Shown here: piece by piece, positions 7,679-16,223 of the stretch
How positions within the stretch are numbered: the first letter of the stretch is position 1
How the letters are laid out: every line of letters begins with the position of its first letter
Assembly: GCF_003014535.1 (NCBI RefSeq)
Contig: NZ_PYGD01000003.1
Coordinates: 310,001-374,000, forward strand
DNA: 64,000 bases
Source of the DNA: Taibaiella chishuiensis
GTDB lineage: Bacteria; Bacteroidota; Bacteroidia; Chitinophagales; Chitinophagaceae
Reading direction: 5' to 3'
Program-made: the position numbers and the translations under genes
The notes under the pieces: model-generated
What the model was told of the DNA's origin: nothing
The model's input: the letters and a program-made list of their open reading frames with translations, nothing else
Databases searched by the model: none

Positions 7679-9028
7679 ATGAATTTAACGCCACTTTCCG
7701 CCATTAGCCCCGTAGATGGCCGCTACCGCAAGCAGCTGGAAGAGCTCGCTCCTTATTTTTCTGAATTCGGACTGATCCGTTACCGCATCCGGGTAGAGAT
7801 CGAATATTTTCTCGCCCTTGCCGAAGCCGGTATCTTCAAGCTGCCCGCAAAACTGAAGCCCGCAAAGCTGCGCGCTATTTACCAAGAGCTGACGGAAGAA
7901 CAGGCCCAGCAGGTAAAAAATACCGAACGCGTCACCAATCACGATGTGAAAGCCGTAGAGTATTTTATTAAAGAACAACTGCAGGCGCTTGGCGGCGAAG
8001 AGTGCTCCGAGTGGGTGCATTTCGGTCTTACCTCCCAGGACGTAAACAATACTTCCGTACCCCTGCTGTGGAAAGAAGCGCTGGAAGAGGTTTTCCTGCC
8101 CGCGTTACTGAACCTGGTGTCTACGCTCGAAAAGATGGCCAAATCCTGGAGTCATGTGCCCATGCTGGCCCGTACCCATGGCCAGGCGGCATCGCCTACT
8201 ACTCTCGGCAAAGAGCTCATGGTATTTGTAGAAAGGTTGCAGAACCAGGTGGAGCTGTTTGCTTATATTCCTTTCGCTGCCAAGTTTGGCGGCGCTACGG
8301 GCAACTTTAACGCGCATCATGTAGCATTCGGTAAAAAAGACTGGATCGCTTTCGGCAACCAGTTCGTGAACGAAAAACTGGGCCTGCAGCGCATGCAGTT
8401 TACCACGCAGATCGAACACTATGATAACCTGGCCGCCCATTTCGATGCGCTCAAAAGGATCAACACCATCCTGGTCGACTTCTGCCGCGATATCTGGACC
8501 TACGTATCGGTAGACTATTTTAAGCAGAAAACGGTAAAAGGTGAAGTAGGATCGAGCGCTATGCCGCATAAGGTAAACCCGATCGATTTCGAAAACGCTG
8601 AAGGTAACCTGGGTGTTGCCAATGCCCTGTACGAGCACCTGGCCGCCAAACTGCCCATCAGCCGCCTGCAGCGCGACCTGACCGACTCTACCGTATTGCG
8701 CAATATCGGTGTACCGGTGGCGCATAGCTTCCTGGCATTAAAATCGCTGGAGAAAGGCTTGGGTAAACTGGTATTGAACGAAGCCAAACTGAACGACGAT
8801 CTCGAAAATAACTGGGCCGTCGTAGCCGAGGCGATTCAAACCGTACTGCGTCGCGAGAAATTCCCGAAACCTTACGAAGCGCTGAAGGACCTTACCCGCG
8901 GACAGCAAAGTATTACCAAAAAGACCATGCATGCCTTTATCGAAAAACTGGATGTATCGGCCAAGGTGAAAAAAGAACTGCTGGCCATTACCCCGCAGAA
9001 CTATACGGGTGTTACACCAAAATATTAA
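7679..9028 (+). CDS. purB: Adenylosuccinate lyase
   Basis: 449 residues from ATG 7679. It cleaves SAICAR to AICAR and adenylosuccinate to AMP, releasing fumarate, in de novo purine synthesis. Seen: the N terminus LSAISPVDGRYRKQL of the E. coli-type PurB subgroup, the active-site His region ARTHGQAASPTTLGKE, and the superfamily signature GSSAMPHKVNPIDFENAEG. Length is normal for the family (about 450). An upstream in-frame start at 7625 would place the promoter box inside the gene, so 7679 is preferred. It is a single-gene unit closed by a terminator; purD and purE lie elsewhere in the window, so the purine genes are scattered. Confidence 0.97.
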   Translation: MNLTPLSAISPVDGRYRKQLEELAPYFSEFGLIRYRIRVEIEYFLALAEAGIFKLPAKLKPAKLRAIYQELTEEQAQQVKNTERVTNHDVKAVEYFIKEQLQALGGEECSEWVHFGLTSQDVNNTSVPLLWKEALEEVFLPALLNLVSTLEKMAKSWSHVPMLARTHGQAASPTTLGKELMVFVERLQNQVELFAYIPFAAKFGGATGNFNAHHVAFGKKDWIAFGNQFVNEKLGLQRMQFTTQIEHYDNLAAHFDALKRINTILVDFCRDIWTYVSVDYFKQKTVKGEVGSSAMPHKVNPIDFENAEGNLGVANALYEHLAAKLPISRLQRDLTDSTVLRNIGVPVAHSFLALKSLEKGLGKLVLNEAKLNDDLENNWAVVAEAIQTVLRREKFPKPYEALKDLTRGQQSITKKTMHAFIEKLDVSAKVKKELLAITPQNYTGVTPKY

Positions 9029-9047
9029 TACAGATATTTATATGTTC

Positions 9048-9076
9048 AAAGCTGCCTCTTACGGGGCAGCTTTTTT
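9048..9076 (+). terminator. Intrinsic terminator after purB
   Basis: Stem AAAGCTGCC/GGCAGCTTT (9048-9056 with 9065-9073) runs into six T. Confidence 0.92.
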
Positions 9077-9138
9077 GTGTTAAAATTCGTTAACAATTAG
9101 GTAACGGGCCGGTAGCATATAATTTATGGACGAATGCC

Positions 9139-9159
9139 TACGTTTGTACGATAAATTTG
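9139..9159 (+). promoter_or_regulatory. Two overlapping candidate -7 elements of the PIG-L gene
   Basis: TACGTTTG at 9139-9146 and TAAATTTG at 9152-9159 both fit TAnnTTTG, 17 and 4 bases before the ATG at 9164. The distal one would give a short leader and the proximal one a leaderless transcript. Confidence 0.5.
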
Positions 9160-9163
9160 TTGC

Positions 9164-10306
9164 ATGGTATCCCGGTATTTGTTTGCCGCTCTTATTTTTC
9201 TGCTCCTGCCTTTTCTTTCCCCGGCACAGAATAAAGTTTCCGTTTATGTAGTCGCGCATCCCGACGACTGGCAGTTATTTATGGGCAACGATGCCTATGT
9301 CGATATCCAGGATACGACCAACAAAGTTGTTTTTATATTGACGACTTCGGGCGACGCTACCTGTAGCCGGCCGCAGATAAACATGAAGCTGGCACGGTCC
9401 AGGGAGCATGGCGTGCTCAACTCTATCCGCTTCTGTTCGGATATGCGCAGCCGCGTAGATTCCAGCTGCCGCACACGTACGGTCAACATTAACGGCCACG
9501 ATATTCTCTGTTACCCGTATAAAAATGTGCGAAGCTATTTCCTGCGCCTGCCCGACGGTTGTTTCAAATCCGGTTATAAAGGACAGAGCATTGAATACCT
9601 GCACAACGGCACCATTGACCGCATAGCAGCGATAGACGAATCCGAAACCTATAACGGTTGGTCCGACCTGGTAACGACGATTCGCACCATCATTGCCGAA
9701 GAGACCAGGGGTAAATCGGATATAACCATTAACTACCAGGACCATGACAAGTCTTACAACGTCAACGACCACCCCGACCATATTTTTACCGGGCTGGCTG
9801 CAAGCCAGGCTGCGGCGGCCTTTCCCGGCATAAAGCATGTGGGTTATATGGATTACAATATTGCTAAAAAAACCATCAACCTGGCGCCGGAAGAGATCGC
9901 CATCAAGTCGGGCATTTATGCCCTGGCCGATTTCGGTATTACCGAACAGGGCGATTTTTCTTCCTTTGATAAGGCCCATCTCGAATTCCTGACGCGTACC
10001 TATAGCCGTCGCCTGCCTTCGGTCGACTCTGCCGGCAACCCGGTTTATGCGCTTGAGCTCAAAGCCTATCCCAGCCCGGCGCATGGAGATAAGGTATGGG
10101 TACAGTTTTTTATGAATGGTGTGCAGGAGGTAACCCTGCTGTTGCGTGATATGAACGGTAACCTGATCTGGAAGAACGATGCCGTACATGCAGTAAGGGG
10201 CGAAAATATCGCCGAGGTCCCGCTGAACACGGTAGTGCCGGGTATTTATACCATATCCCTGTACACCGGCAGCAACCGGGAGCATATTAAGCTGGTGCGG
10301 CTGTAG
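9164..10306 (+). CDS. T9SS-exported PIG-L family deacetylase-like protein
   Basis: 380 residues: signal peptide (to SPAQ, residue 22), PIG-L/LmbE-like domain and C-terminal sorting domain. The first metal motif is VVAHPDDWQLF (His32, Asp34, Asp35) and the second is NDHPDHIFTG (His203, His206), as in zinc-dependent N-deacetylases acting on GlcNAc-type sugars. The usual HPDDE has Trp in place of Glu at residue 36, so the position after the metal Asp pair is changed. From about residue 300 the sequence becomes a T9SS type A sorting domain (AYPSPAHGDKVWVQF, then GIYTISLYTG and ending KLVRL). It should therefore be secreted or surface-bound. The substrate is unknown. Single gene, own terminator. 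Confidence 0.85.
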   Translation: MVSRYLFAALIFLLLPFLSPAQNKVSVYVVAHPDDWQLFMGNDAYVDIQDTTNKVVFILTTSGDATCSRPQINMKLARSREHGVLNSIRFCSDMRSRVDSSCRTRTVNINGHDILCYPYKNVRSYFLRLPDGCFKSGYKGQSIEYLHNGTIDRIAAIDESETYNGWSDLVTTIRTIIAEETRGKSDITINYQDHDKSYNVNDHPDHIFTGLAASQAAAAFPGIKHVGYMDYNIAKKTINLAPEEIAIKSGIYALADFGITEQGDFSSFDKAHLEFLTRTYSRRLPSVDSAGNPVYALELKAYPSPAHGDKVWVQFFMNGVQEVTLLLRDMNGNLIWKNDAVHAVRGENIAEVPLNTVVPGIYTISLYTGSNREHIKLVRL

Positions 10307-10326
10307 CACCCGCTTTTACTATAGTT

Positions 10327-10364
10327 GAAACCCGCGTCCCGGCCAGGATGCGGGTTTCGTTTTA
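10327..10364 (+). terminator. Intrinsic terminator after the PIG-L gene
   Basis: Stem GAAACCCGC/GCGGGTTTC (10327-10335 with 10350-10358), followed by GTTTTAT. Confidence 0.85.
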
Positions 10365-10407
10365 TAGGGCTATAAAAGTTAATGATCGGGTAAACCGATT
10401 TTTAAAA

Positions 10408-10452
10408 TTGGTAAAGCTACTTTATTAAGTAACTTTGTAAAGTTAATTTACC
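10408..10452 (+). promoter_or_regulatory. MarR promoter with nested operator-like palindromes
   Basis: A -33-like TTG (10408-10410) lies 19 bases before the -7 box TAACTTTG (10430-10437). Two adjacent palindromes cover this promoter: TACTT-TATT-AAGTA at 10418-10431 and AACTTT-GT-AAAGTT at 10431-10444. They are enclosed by GGTAAA (10410-10415) and TTTACC (10447-10452). A dimeric MarR protein bound here would block RNA polymerase, so negative autoregulation is the likely design. Confidence 0.6.
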
Positions 10453-10456
10453 TTTT

Positions 10457-10891
10457 ATGGCCGATCTTCCTCTTGAAATAGCTTCCACACTACGTGCTAC
10501 CTCCACCCGCCTGGTGCGCAACCTGCGCAGGCAGAGCGCCAACCTGCCCTTTTCGCATACCGATCTGCTTACGCTGAGCCTGCTGCATGAGCATGGCAGC
10601 CTGTTGCCCTCCGAGCTGTCCGAGCTGGAGCGGATATCTGCCCAGGCCATTTCGCAGGTCATCAATAAACTCGACGAGGCCGGTTGCATCCGTAAGAAAG
10701 CCGACAAGACAGACAAGCGGAAGACCGCGCTTTCGCTTACCCCCCGCGGAGAGAAGATACTGCAGGATAACTGGCAGCAAAAAAACGAATGGCTGGCCAT
10801 GGCCATGAGCGATCTGTTTTCCGAAAAGGAAATGAAAACGATCGTATCCTGCCTGCCCCTGTTGCAGCGGCTGGCAGCGCACAATGGTTAA
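10457..10891 (+). CDS. MarR family transcriptional regulator
   Basis: 144 residues with the winged-helix MarR fold: the helix-turn-helix LLPSELSELERISAQAISQ VINKL, followed by the wing GCIRKKADKTDKRKTALSL with the family Asp-Lys/Arg-Arg pattern, and helices at both ends for dimerisation. MarR proteins usually repress their own operon and release DNA on binding a small phenolic or other ligand. The downstream MFS gene starts 55 bases later on the same strand, so this is a regulator-efflux pair. Palindromes over the -7 box support autoregulation. The ATG at 10457 follows them directly. Confidence 0.9.
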   Translation: MADLPLEIASTLRATSTRLVRNLRRQSANLPFSHTDLLTLSLLHEHGSLLPSELSELERISAQAISQVINKLDEAGCIRKKADKTDKRKTALSLTPRGEKILQDNWQQKNEWLAMAMSDLFSEKEMKTIVSCLPLLQRLAAHNG

Positions 10892-10945
10892 ACTGCCGGG
10901 CACAGGTTTACGTCCCGGTTGTATATAAAAAATGATGGTTCTGAT

Positions 10946-12208
10946 ATGACGATGTTTCGCTCTTTTAAATATTATAATTACAGACTGCACATTACCGGTC
11001 AGTTTGTATCGCTGATCGGCACCTGGATGCAAAGGGTAGCCATCAGCTGGTTGGTTTACCGCATAACAGGTTCCGCTTTCCTGCTTGGCCTGGTCAGTTT
11101 TTTGAGTCTTATTCCTTCGCTGGTACTGTCGCCCTACGCGGGCAGCTTCGTAGACCGGCATAATAAGTACCGGGTCGTAAAAGCCACACAGCTGGCACTG
11201 ATGATCCAGGCCGGGGCCATGGCCCTGCTGGTATGGCTTAAATGGTACAGTATACCCGCTATATGCCTGCTGAGCCTGGCCCAGGGTATCATTGCCGCGT
11301 TCGACAATACCGGCCGGCAGTCGATGATGGCCGAGATTGTACCCGAAAAAGAAGACCTGCCCAATGCCATCGCACTCAACTCTTCCGTATTTAATGCAGC
11401 GAGGCTTATCGGGCCGGCCATTGCCGGGGTAACGCTGAGCACCATCGGGGAGGAGGCCTGTTTCCTGATCAACTTCCTCAGTTTTATCGTCGTACTGGTC
11501 TGTCTCTTTTATATGAAGCTGGATAAAAAAACGTCGGAGCCGCACGAGCAGGATGTGTGGAGCGAGCTGCGTGACGGTTACCAGTACCTGAAAGCCGAAC
11601 CCGACCAGTCCTCGCTCATCGTATTGCTGGCTTGTTCCAGCCTGGTCGTGATTCCTTTTACCACCTTGCTGCCCGTAATTGCCAAACAGGTTTTTAATGG
11701 TAATGCCGAAACCTTCAGCTGGTTCGAAAGTGCGGGTGGCCTGGGCGCTATGGCCGGCGCTATTTATATGGCGGCGCTTAAACCGGGTCGTAATATAGCG
11801 CACATTACGATCGTGGCTTCCTTCCTGTTCGCCATCGGGCTTATCCTGCTGGCTTTTTCGCCGACCCTGGTCATCGCGCTGATCTGTACCATGCTGGCCA
11901 CGATCGGTATGATGATACAAACCTCATCCATCAATACTTACCTGCAAACCCATTCGCTGCCCGAGATGCGCGGTCGTACGGTAAGTTATTACCTGATGGC
12001 CTTCCAGGGCATGCTGCCCGTGGGTAGCCTGCTGGTCGGTTTTATGGCCGAACGCTGGGGCCTCGAGTATACGCTGGCTTTCGAAGGCGTGGCAGGTATT
12101 ATACTGATCGCCGCTTACCAGGTGTATTACCGCAAAAGGATCGTGCCCCGCGTGCAACTACAGGACAAGCCGGTAGAAGCACTGCCGGAGCGGGAACACC
12201 AGGCTTAG
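10946..12208 (+). CDS. MFS transporter, EntS/MFS_3-like exporter
   Basis: About 420 residues with roughly twelve hydrophobic segments. The start MTMFRSFKYYNYRLHITGQ and the first helices (GTWMQRVAISWLVYRITGS) match the MFS_3 (EntS-like) group, with the A-like motif GSFVDRHNKYRVVK in the first half. By family it is a proton-driven exporter of drugs or siderophores. Coupling to a MarR regulator supports efflux of a toxic compound that is also the inducer. ATG 10946 or 10952 is preferred over the in-frame TTG at 10919, whose residues do not fit the family. No terminator is seen before the next gene at 12354. Confidence 0.88.
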   Translation: MTMFRSFKYYNYRLHITGQFVSLIGTWMQRVAISWLVYRITGSAFLLGLVSFLSLIPSLVLSPYAGSFVDRHNKYRVVKATQLALMIQAGAMALLVWLKWYSIPAICLLSLAQGIIAAFDNTGRQSMMAEIVPEKEDLPNAIALNSSVFNAARLIGPAIAGVTLSTIGEEACFLINFLSFIVVLVCLFYMKLDKKTSEPHEQDVWSELRDGYQYLKAEPDQSSLIVLLACSSLVVIPFTTLLPVIAKQVFNGNAETFSWFESAGGLGAMAGAIYMAALKPGRNIAHITIVASFLFAIGLILLAFSPTLVIALICTMLATIGMMIQTSSINTYLQTHSLPEMRGRTVSYYLMAFQGMLPVGSLLVGFMAERWGLEYTLAFEGVAGIILIAAYQVYYRKRIVPRVQLQDKPVEALPEREHQA

Positions 12209-12353
12209 ATAACTTGCCGGCTCCCGGCTATGTGGCGGACTGAAAAATAAATAACTGCGCTTCCTAACAATTTACGGCTTTGTTTGTCTTCCTTATTGCC
12301 GGCGCCTGCAGCTTCGCAGAGTATGCCGGCTATGCAAACAAAATAAAAAGCCT

Positions 12354-13706
12354 ATGTTTTCGAAAATAAAAGAAGCGTACCAGTTATGGAAGCATATCGA
12401 CTTGGATGCCTTGGGGCGTTTGTCGCAAAAGATAGACCTGCCGCAGGTTATGGAGGCCGTGGGCCGGCTCGACGACCAGCAATTGGCGGGCCTGATGAAA
12501 ATGCTGCGTTCCGGCGGGCATGCTAAAAAAGAGCTGCCGCCCGTTACCGGCGATTTTTACGATATCAGCCATAAGCTCAGCGAAGAAGATCGGGCGCTGC
12601 AGCTGAAAGTGCGCACCTTTATGGAGCAGGAAATACAACCTATCGTCAACGAATACTGGCTGAACGCCGAATTCCCATTCGAAATCATCCCGAAGCTGGC
12701 CGAACTTAATATCTGCGGCGTTACCTACGAAGGGTATGGCTGTCCTAACCGTTCTTTCCTGATGGAGGGCATAATCGCTATGGAACTGGCCCGCGTCGAT
12801 ACTTCGATCTCTACTTTTTTTGGCGTACAGAGTGGTTTGGCCATGGGCTCGATCTACCTGCTGGGCTCCGAAGAACAGAAACAGGAATGGCTGCCCGGTA
12901 TGCAGCAGTTGAAGATCATGGGGGCTTTCGGGCTTACCGAGCCGGAAGTAGGTTCGGGAGCGGCCGGCGGCCTGACCACTACGGCCAAACGTGATGGCGA
13001 CAAATGGATATTGAACGGGCAAAAGAAATGGATCGGCAATGCCACCTTTGCCGATGTACTGGTAATCTGGGCGCGTGACGTAGACGATAACGAAGTCAAA
13101 GGTTTCCTGCTGCGTAAGGATACGCCGGGCTTCGAAGTAAAAAAGATGCATGATAAAATGGCGCTGCGTATCGTACAGAACGGCCTCATTACGCTTACGG
13201 ACTGTGTGGTGGCCGAATCTGACCGGCTGCAGCATGCACGTTCGTTTAAAGATACGGCCGAGGTGTTGCGCATGACCCGCGCCGGTGTGGCCTGGCAGGC
13301 CGTTGGTTGTGCCCGCGGCGCTTATGAACATGCCCTCGATTATACCCGCAAACGGAAGCAATTCGGCAAGCCCATCGCCGCCTTCCAGTTGGTCCAGAAC
13401 CACCTCGTAGAGATGCTTTCCAATGTAACGGCTATGCAGACCATGGTATACCGCCTGTCTGAATTGCAGGACCAGGGCATGCTTAAGGACGAACATGCCT
13501 CACTGGCCAAGGTATTCTGCTCGCTGCGTACCCGCGATGTCGTAAGTAAGGCCCGCGAGGTAATGGGTGGTAACGGCATCCTGCTGGAGCATAACGTAGC
13601 CCGCTTTGTAGCCGACGCCGAAGCCATTTACTCCTACGAAGGTACCAAGGAGATCAACTCGCTGATCGTAGGCCGGGCCATTACCGGCTTCAGCGCTTTT
13701 GTATGA
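12354..13706 (+). CDS. Acyl-CoA dehydrogenase, glutaryl-CoA-dehydrogenase-like
   Basis: 450 residues. An N-terminal extension of about 65 residues (KHIDLDALGRLSQKIDLPQ ...) precedes the dehydrogenase fold. Seen: the FAD/substrate region GAFGLTEPEVGSGAAGG, the middle WILNGQKKWIGNATFAD, the late RKQFGKPIAAFQLVQN and VMGGNGILLEHNVARF, and the catalytic Glu (about residue 429) in YEGTKEINSLIVGRAITG, placed as in glutaryl-CoA dehydrogenase. By family it oxidises an acyl-CoA with FAD and passes electrons to ETF. Glutaryl-CoA (lysine degradation) is the closest guess. The usual Asp of the GSD triplet is Gly here. A hairpin follows. Confidence 0.9.
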   Translation: MFSKIKEAYQLWKHIDLDALGRLSQKIDLPQVMEAVGRLDDQQLAGLMKMLRSGGHAKKELPPVTGDFYDISHKLSEEDRALQLKVRTFMEQEIQPIVNEYWLNAEFPFEIIPKLAELNICGVTYEGYGCPNRSFLMEGIIAMELARVDTSISTFFGVQSGLAMGSIYLLGSEEQKQEWLPGMQQLKIMGAFGLTEPEVGSGAAGGLTTTAKRDGDKWILNGQKKWIGNATFADVLVIWARDVDDNEVKGFLLRKDTPGFEVKKMHDKMALRIVQNGLITLTDCVVAESDRLQHARSFKDTAEVLRMTRAGVAWQAVGCARGAYEHALDYTRKRKQFGKPIAAFQLVQNHLVEMLSNVTAMQTMVYRLSELQDQGMLKDEHASLAKVFCSLRTRDVVSKAREVMGGNGILLEHNVARFVADAEAIYSYEGTKEINSLIVGRAITGFSAFV

Positions 13707-13730
13707 TAAATTGATAAGGACAATAAAGAA

Positions 13731-13765
13731 AGCGGCCTGCAGGTGTACTGCAGGCCGCTGTTGTA
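13731..13765. terminator. Shared hairpin between acyl-CoA dehydrogenase and htpG
   Basis: A 12-bp perfect stem AGCGGCCTGCAG/CTGCAGGCCGCT (13731-13742 with 13748-13759) lies between two convergent genes. The T run after it is poor (GTTGT), but an A-rich stretch lies on the left for the leftward direction. Confidence 0.75.
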
Positions 13766-13780
13766 TCGTATTGCTGTTCC

Positions 13781-15676
13781 TTAGTTCTGGCCGATAAGCG
13801 CTACGCTGCGGTTTACGAACTCGGTAAGATCGGCGCCGGTAAGCATGCCCTGCGAAAGCAGTGCCAGGTCGAAGGCCTGGCGGGCCAGTTGCTGTTGGGT
13901 AGCTTCGTCTTTACTGTTCAGCATCAGCTGTATCAGTTTGTGGTTGCCGTTTACAGACACTTTGTATTTGTCGGGCATAGAACCGTAGAAGTTCATCATA
14001 CCACCACCGGTTTTGGCCATTTCCTTCATCCTGCGCATAAACTCGTCCATAGTTACGGTTACCGGCAGTTCGTCGGGGCTCAGGCCGGTCACTTCCACAT
14101 CCATCATTGGTTTGTTGATGGCCTTATCGAAGAGGTCTTTCACCATTTTGCTCTGGTCTTCGCTCAGTATGCTTTCGATCTTTTCCTCTTTTTCGATCAG
14201 CTTGTCCACTACGTCGGCATCTACGCGTTTCATTCGTACTTTTTCCAGTTTGCTTTCCATCTGGCCTATAAAGTGGTTGTCGAGCGGCGAGTTCATCAGC
14301 AGCACATCGTAACCTCTTTTTTCTGCACCCTGGATAAAGCTATGCTGCCTGGCCGGGTCATTGCTGTACAGGTAAACCACATTGCCTTCCTTGTCGGTCT
14401 GCAGGTCTTTGGTTTTATTGTGGTATTCTTCCAGGGTAAAGAATTCCTTATTGACATTCTCCAGCAGTACGAAGTCTTTGGCTTTGTCGTAGAATTTCTC
14501 TTCGCTGATCATACCGTATTTTACGAACAGGCCGATATCCGCCCATTTTTCCTCGAAGGATTTGCGGTCTGTTTTAAACAGCTCTGAAAGTTTGTCGGCT
14601 ACCTTGCGGGTAACATAGTTGTTGATCTTTTTTACATTGCCATCGGCCTGGAGGAAGCTGCGCGACACGTTCAGGGGGATATCCGGGCTGTCGATAACGC
14701 CGTGCAGCAGCATCAGGAATTCGGGCACGATATCTTTTACCTCGTCGGTAATAAATACCTGGCGGCTGAACAGTTTGATCTTATTGCGCTGCAGTTCCAG
14801 TTCGTTCTTGATCTTAGGGAAGTACAGTACGCCGGTAAGGTTGAAGGGATAGTCCACGTTCAGGTGGATCCAGAACAGCGGCTCCTCGGAGAAGGGGTAC
14901 AGTTCGCGGTAGAAGTTGAGGTAATCTTCGTCGGAAAGTTCGCCCGGAGCTTTGGTCCAGATAGGCGCGGTATTATTGATGATATCGTCTACCGTTACTT
15001 CTTTAAACTTAGGTTTGCCTTCTTCATCTTCGCCATCGGGCTCGCGCTCGGTGCGGGTGCCGAATTTGATGGGCACCGGTAAGAACTGGCAGTATTTATT
15101 GAGGATACCCCGCAATTTTGACTCTTCCAGGAACTCTTCCGACTCCTCGTTGATGTACAGGGTAATTTCGGTGCCGCGGGTAGCGCGGTCGCCGTCGGTA
15201 ATTTCAAACTCGGTACTGCCATCGCAGATCCAGCGGGCGGGTTGTGCACCTTGCTGGTAGGATAGGGTATTGATCTCTACCTTATCGGCTACCATGAAAG
15301 CAGAGTAAAAGCCCAGGCCGAATTTACCGATGATCTCTTTGGCGTCTTTTGCCTCTTTGAATTTTTCCATAAACTCGGTAGCACCCGAAAATGCCACCTG
15401 GTTGATGTATTTCTTGATTTCTTCGGCAGTCATACCGATACCCTGGTCGCTGATGGTAATGGTCTTGCGGTCGGCATCTACTTTAATTTCGACCTGCAGC
15501 CCGTCCGTATCGCCGTTAAATTCGCCCAGCGAAGAGAGCCTTTTCAGCTTTTGTGTTGCATCCACGGCATTGGAAACCAGTTCCCGGAGGAAGATTTCGT
15601 TGTCGGAATACAAGAACTTTTTAATGATCGGAAAGATGTTTTCCGTGTGAATGGAGATATTGCCTTTTTCCTGCAT
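13781..15676 (-). CDS. htpG: Molecular chaperone HtpG (Hsp90)
   Basis: 631 residues, the usual length. The N-terminal GHKL ATPase domain shows FLRELVSNAVDATQKL (ATP-binding Asn), the DQGIGM motif and GKFGLGFYSAFMVAD. The middle domain has PLFWIHLNVDYPF and VSRSFLQADGNVK, with the gamma-phosphate-contacting Arg region. A C-terminal dimerisation domain follows. HtpG is an ATP-driven dimeric chaperone of the cytosol, used in stress and in maturation of client proteins. It is a single-gene unit. No clean TAnnTTTG is seen upstream; TGCCTTTG (one mismatch) lies in the 15680-15780 leader region on the minus strand. Confidence 0.97.
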   Translation of the reverse strand: MQEKGNISIHTENIFPIIKKFLYSDNEIFLRELVSNAVDATQKLKRLSSLGEFNGDTDGLQVEIKVDADRKTITISDQGIGMTAEEIKKYINQVAFSGATEFMEKFKEAKDAKEIIGKFGLGFYSAFMVADKVEINTLSYQQGAQPARWICDGSTEFEITDGDRATRGTEITLYINEESEEFLEESKLRGILNKYCQFLPVPIKFGTRTEREPDGEDEEGKPKFKEVTVDDIINNTAPIWTKAPGELSDEDYLNFYRELYPFSEEPLFWIHLNVDYPFNLTGVLYFPKIKNELELQRNKIKLFSRQVFITDEVKDIVPEFLMLLHGVIDSPDIPLNVSRSFLQADGNVKKINNYVTRKVADKLSELFKTDRKSFEEKWADIGLFVKYGMISEEKFYDKAKDFVLLENVNKEFFTLEEYHNKTKDLQTDKEGNVVYLYSNDPARQHSFIQGAEKRGYDVLLMNSPLDNHFIGQMESKLEKVRMKRVDADVVDKLIEKEEKIESILSEDQSKMVKDLFDKAINKPMMDVEVTGLSPDELPVTVTMDEFMRRMKEMAKTGGGMMNFYGSMPDKYKVSVNGNHKLIQLMLNSKDEATQQQLARQAFDLALLSQGMLTGADLTEFVNRSVALIGQN

Positions 15677-15801
15677 ATTATGATTCGTTTTTTATTTTCT
15701 ATAGAGGTATAGCCAATTAAAGTACAATCATCATTCCAAAGGCATAAAAGTGGACAAATTGACATTTGTTATAGCGGAAAATGTTTATTTGTCCTGTCGT
15801 G

Positions 15802-16041
15802 TTACAGCGATACTTCGATGATGCGGTTAATGAGGGTCAGGTATTTAAACCGGAGCGCGGGCGGCAGTTGTTCGATCACGCTCAGGGGCTCTACCACGGG
15901 AAAGTCCATTTCCGCATTCCAGTCGACCAGTTTCAGCTGCGCCGACAGGCCGGCCTCATGGATAATATGCTCGATTCTTCGTACGACATCCAGCCGTTGT
16001 TCGAGGGTAAATTGGATCTTATTACCGATAACAGTTTTCAT
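15802..16041 (-). CDS. Small hypothetical protein
   Basis: 79 residues, start MKTVIGNKIQFTLEQRLDV, mixed charged and hydrophobic with helix-like periodicity (LEQRLDVVRRIEHIIHEAG) and no signal or membrane segment. I do not recognise a family. The composition is typical of a real cytoplasmic protein, and the opposite-strand reading of the same bases looks poorer (Ser/Arg-rich). It lies between htpG and the divergent aminotransferase gene and may share a leftward transcript with htpG, whose start is 125 bases further on. Confidence 0.5.
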   Translation of the reverse strand: MKTVIGNKIQFTLEQRLDVVRRIEHIIHEAGLSAQLKLVDWNAEMDFPVVEPLSVIEQLPPALRFKYLTLINRIIEVSL

Positions 16042-16223
16042 CCGGTAAAATTACAGAACCCTGTCTATTTTGCCATCCTGAATATAGGCGGAGGCAGGTA
16101 AATTCCTGCTTTTAACACCTTGTAAATCTCTTATTAAAGCGCTGCAGCCCTGGGCCGGTAGCCAAAAACTTTCCTTACCTTCGTTCATCAAAAAAAATAA
16201 CCGGGGGATATAAACACCTGAAC

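Noticed and set aside
7315-7704. 107-codon plus frame and 88-codon minus frame before purB
   Set aside because: Neither has a protein-like composition, and both lie in the gap holding the purB promoter box.
10490-11920. 476-codon frame on the minus strand across MarR and MFS
   Set aside because: Antisense shadow of two clear genes; the product is rich in His, Gln, Gly and Arg and has no family features.
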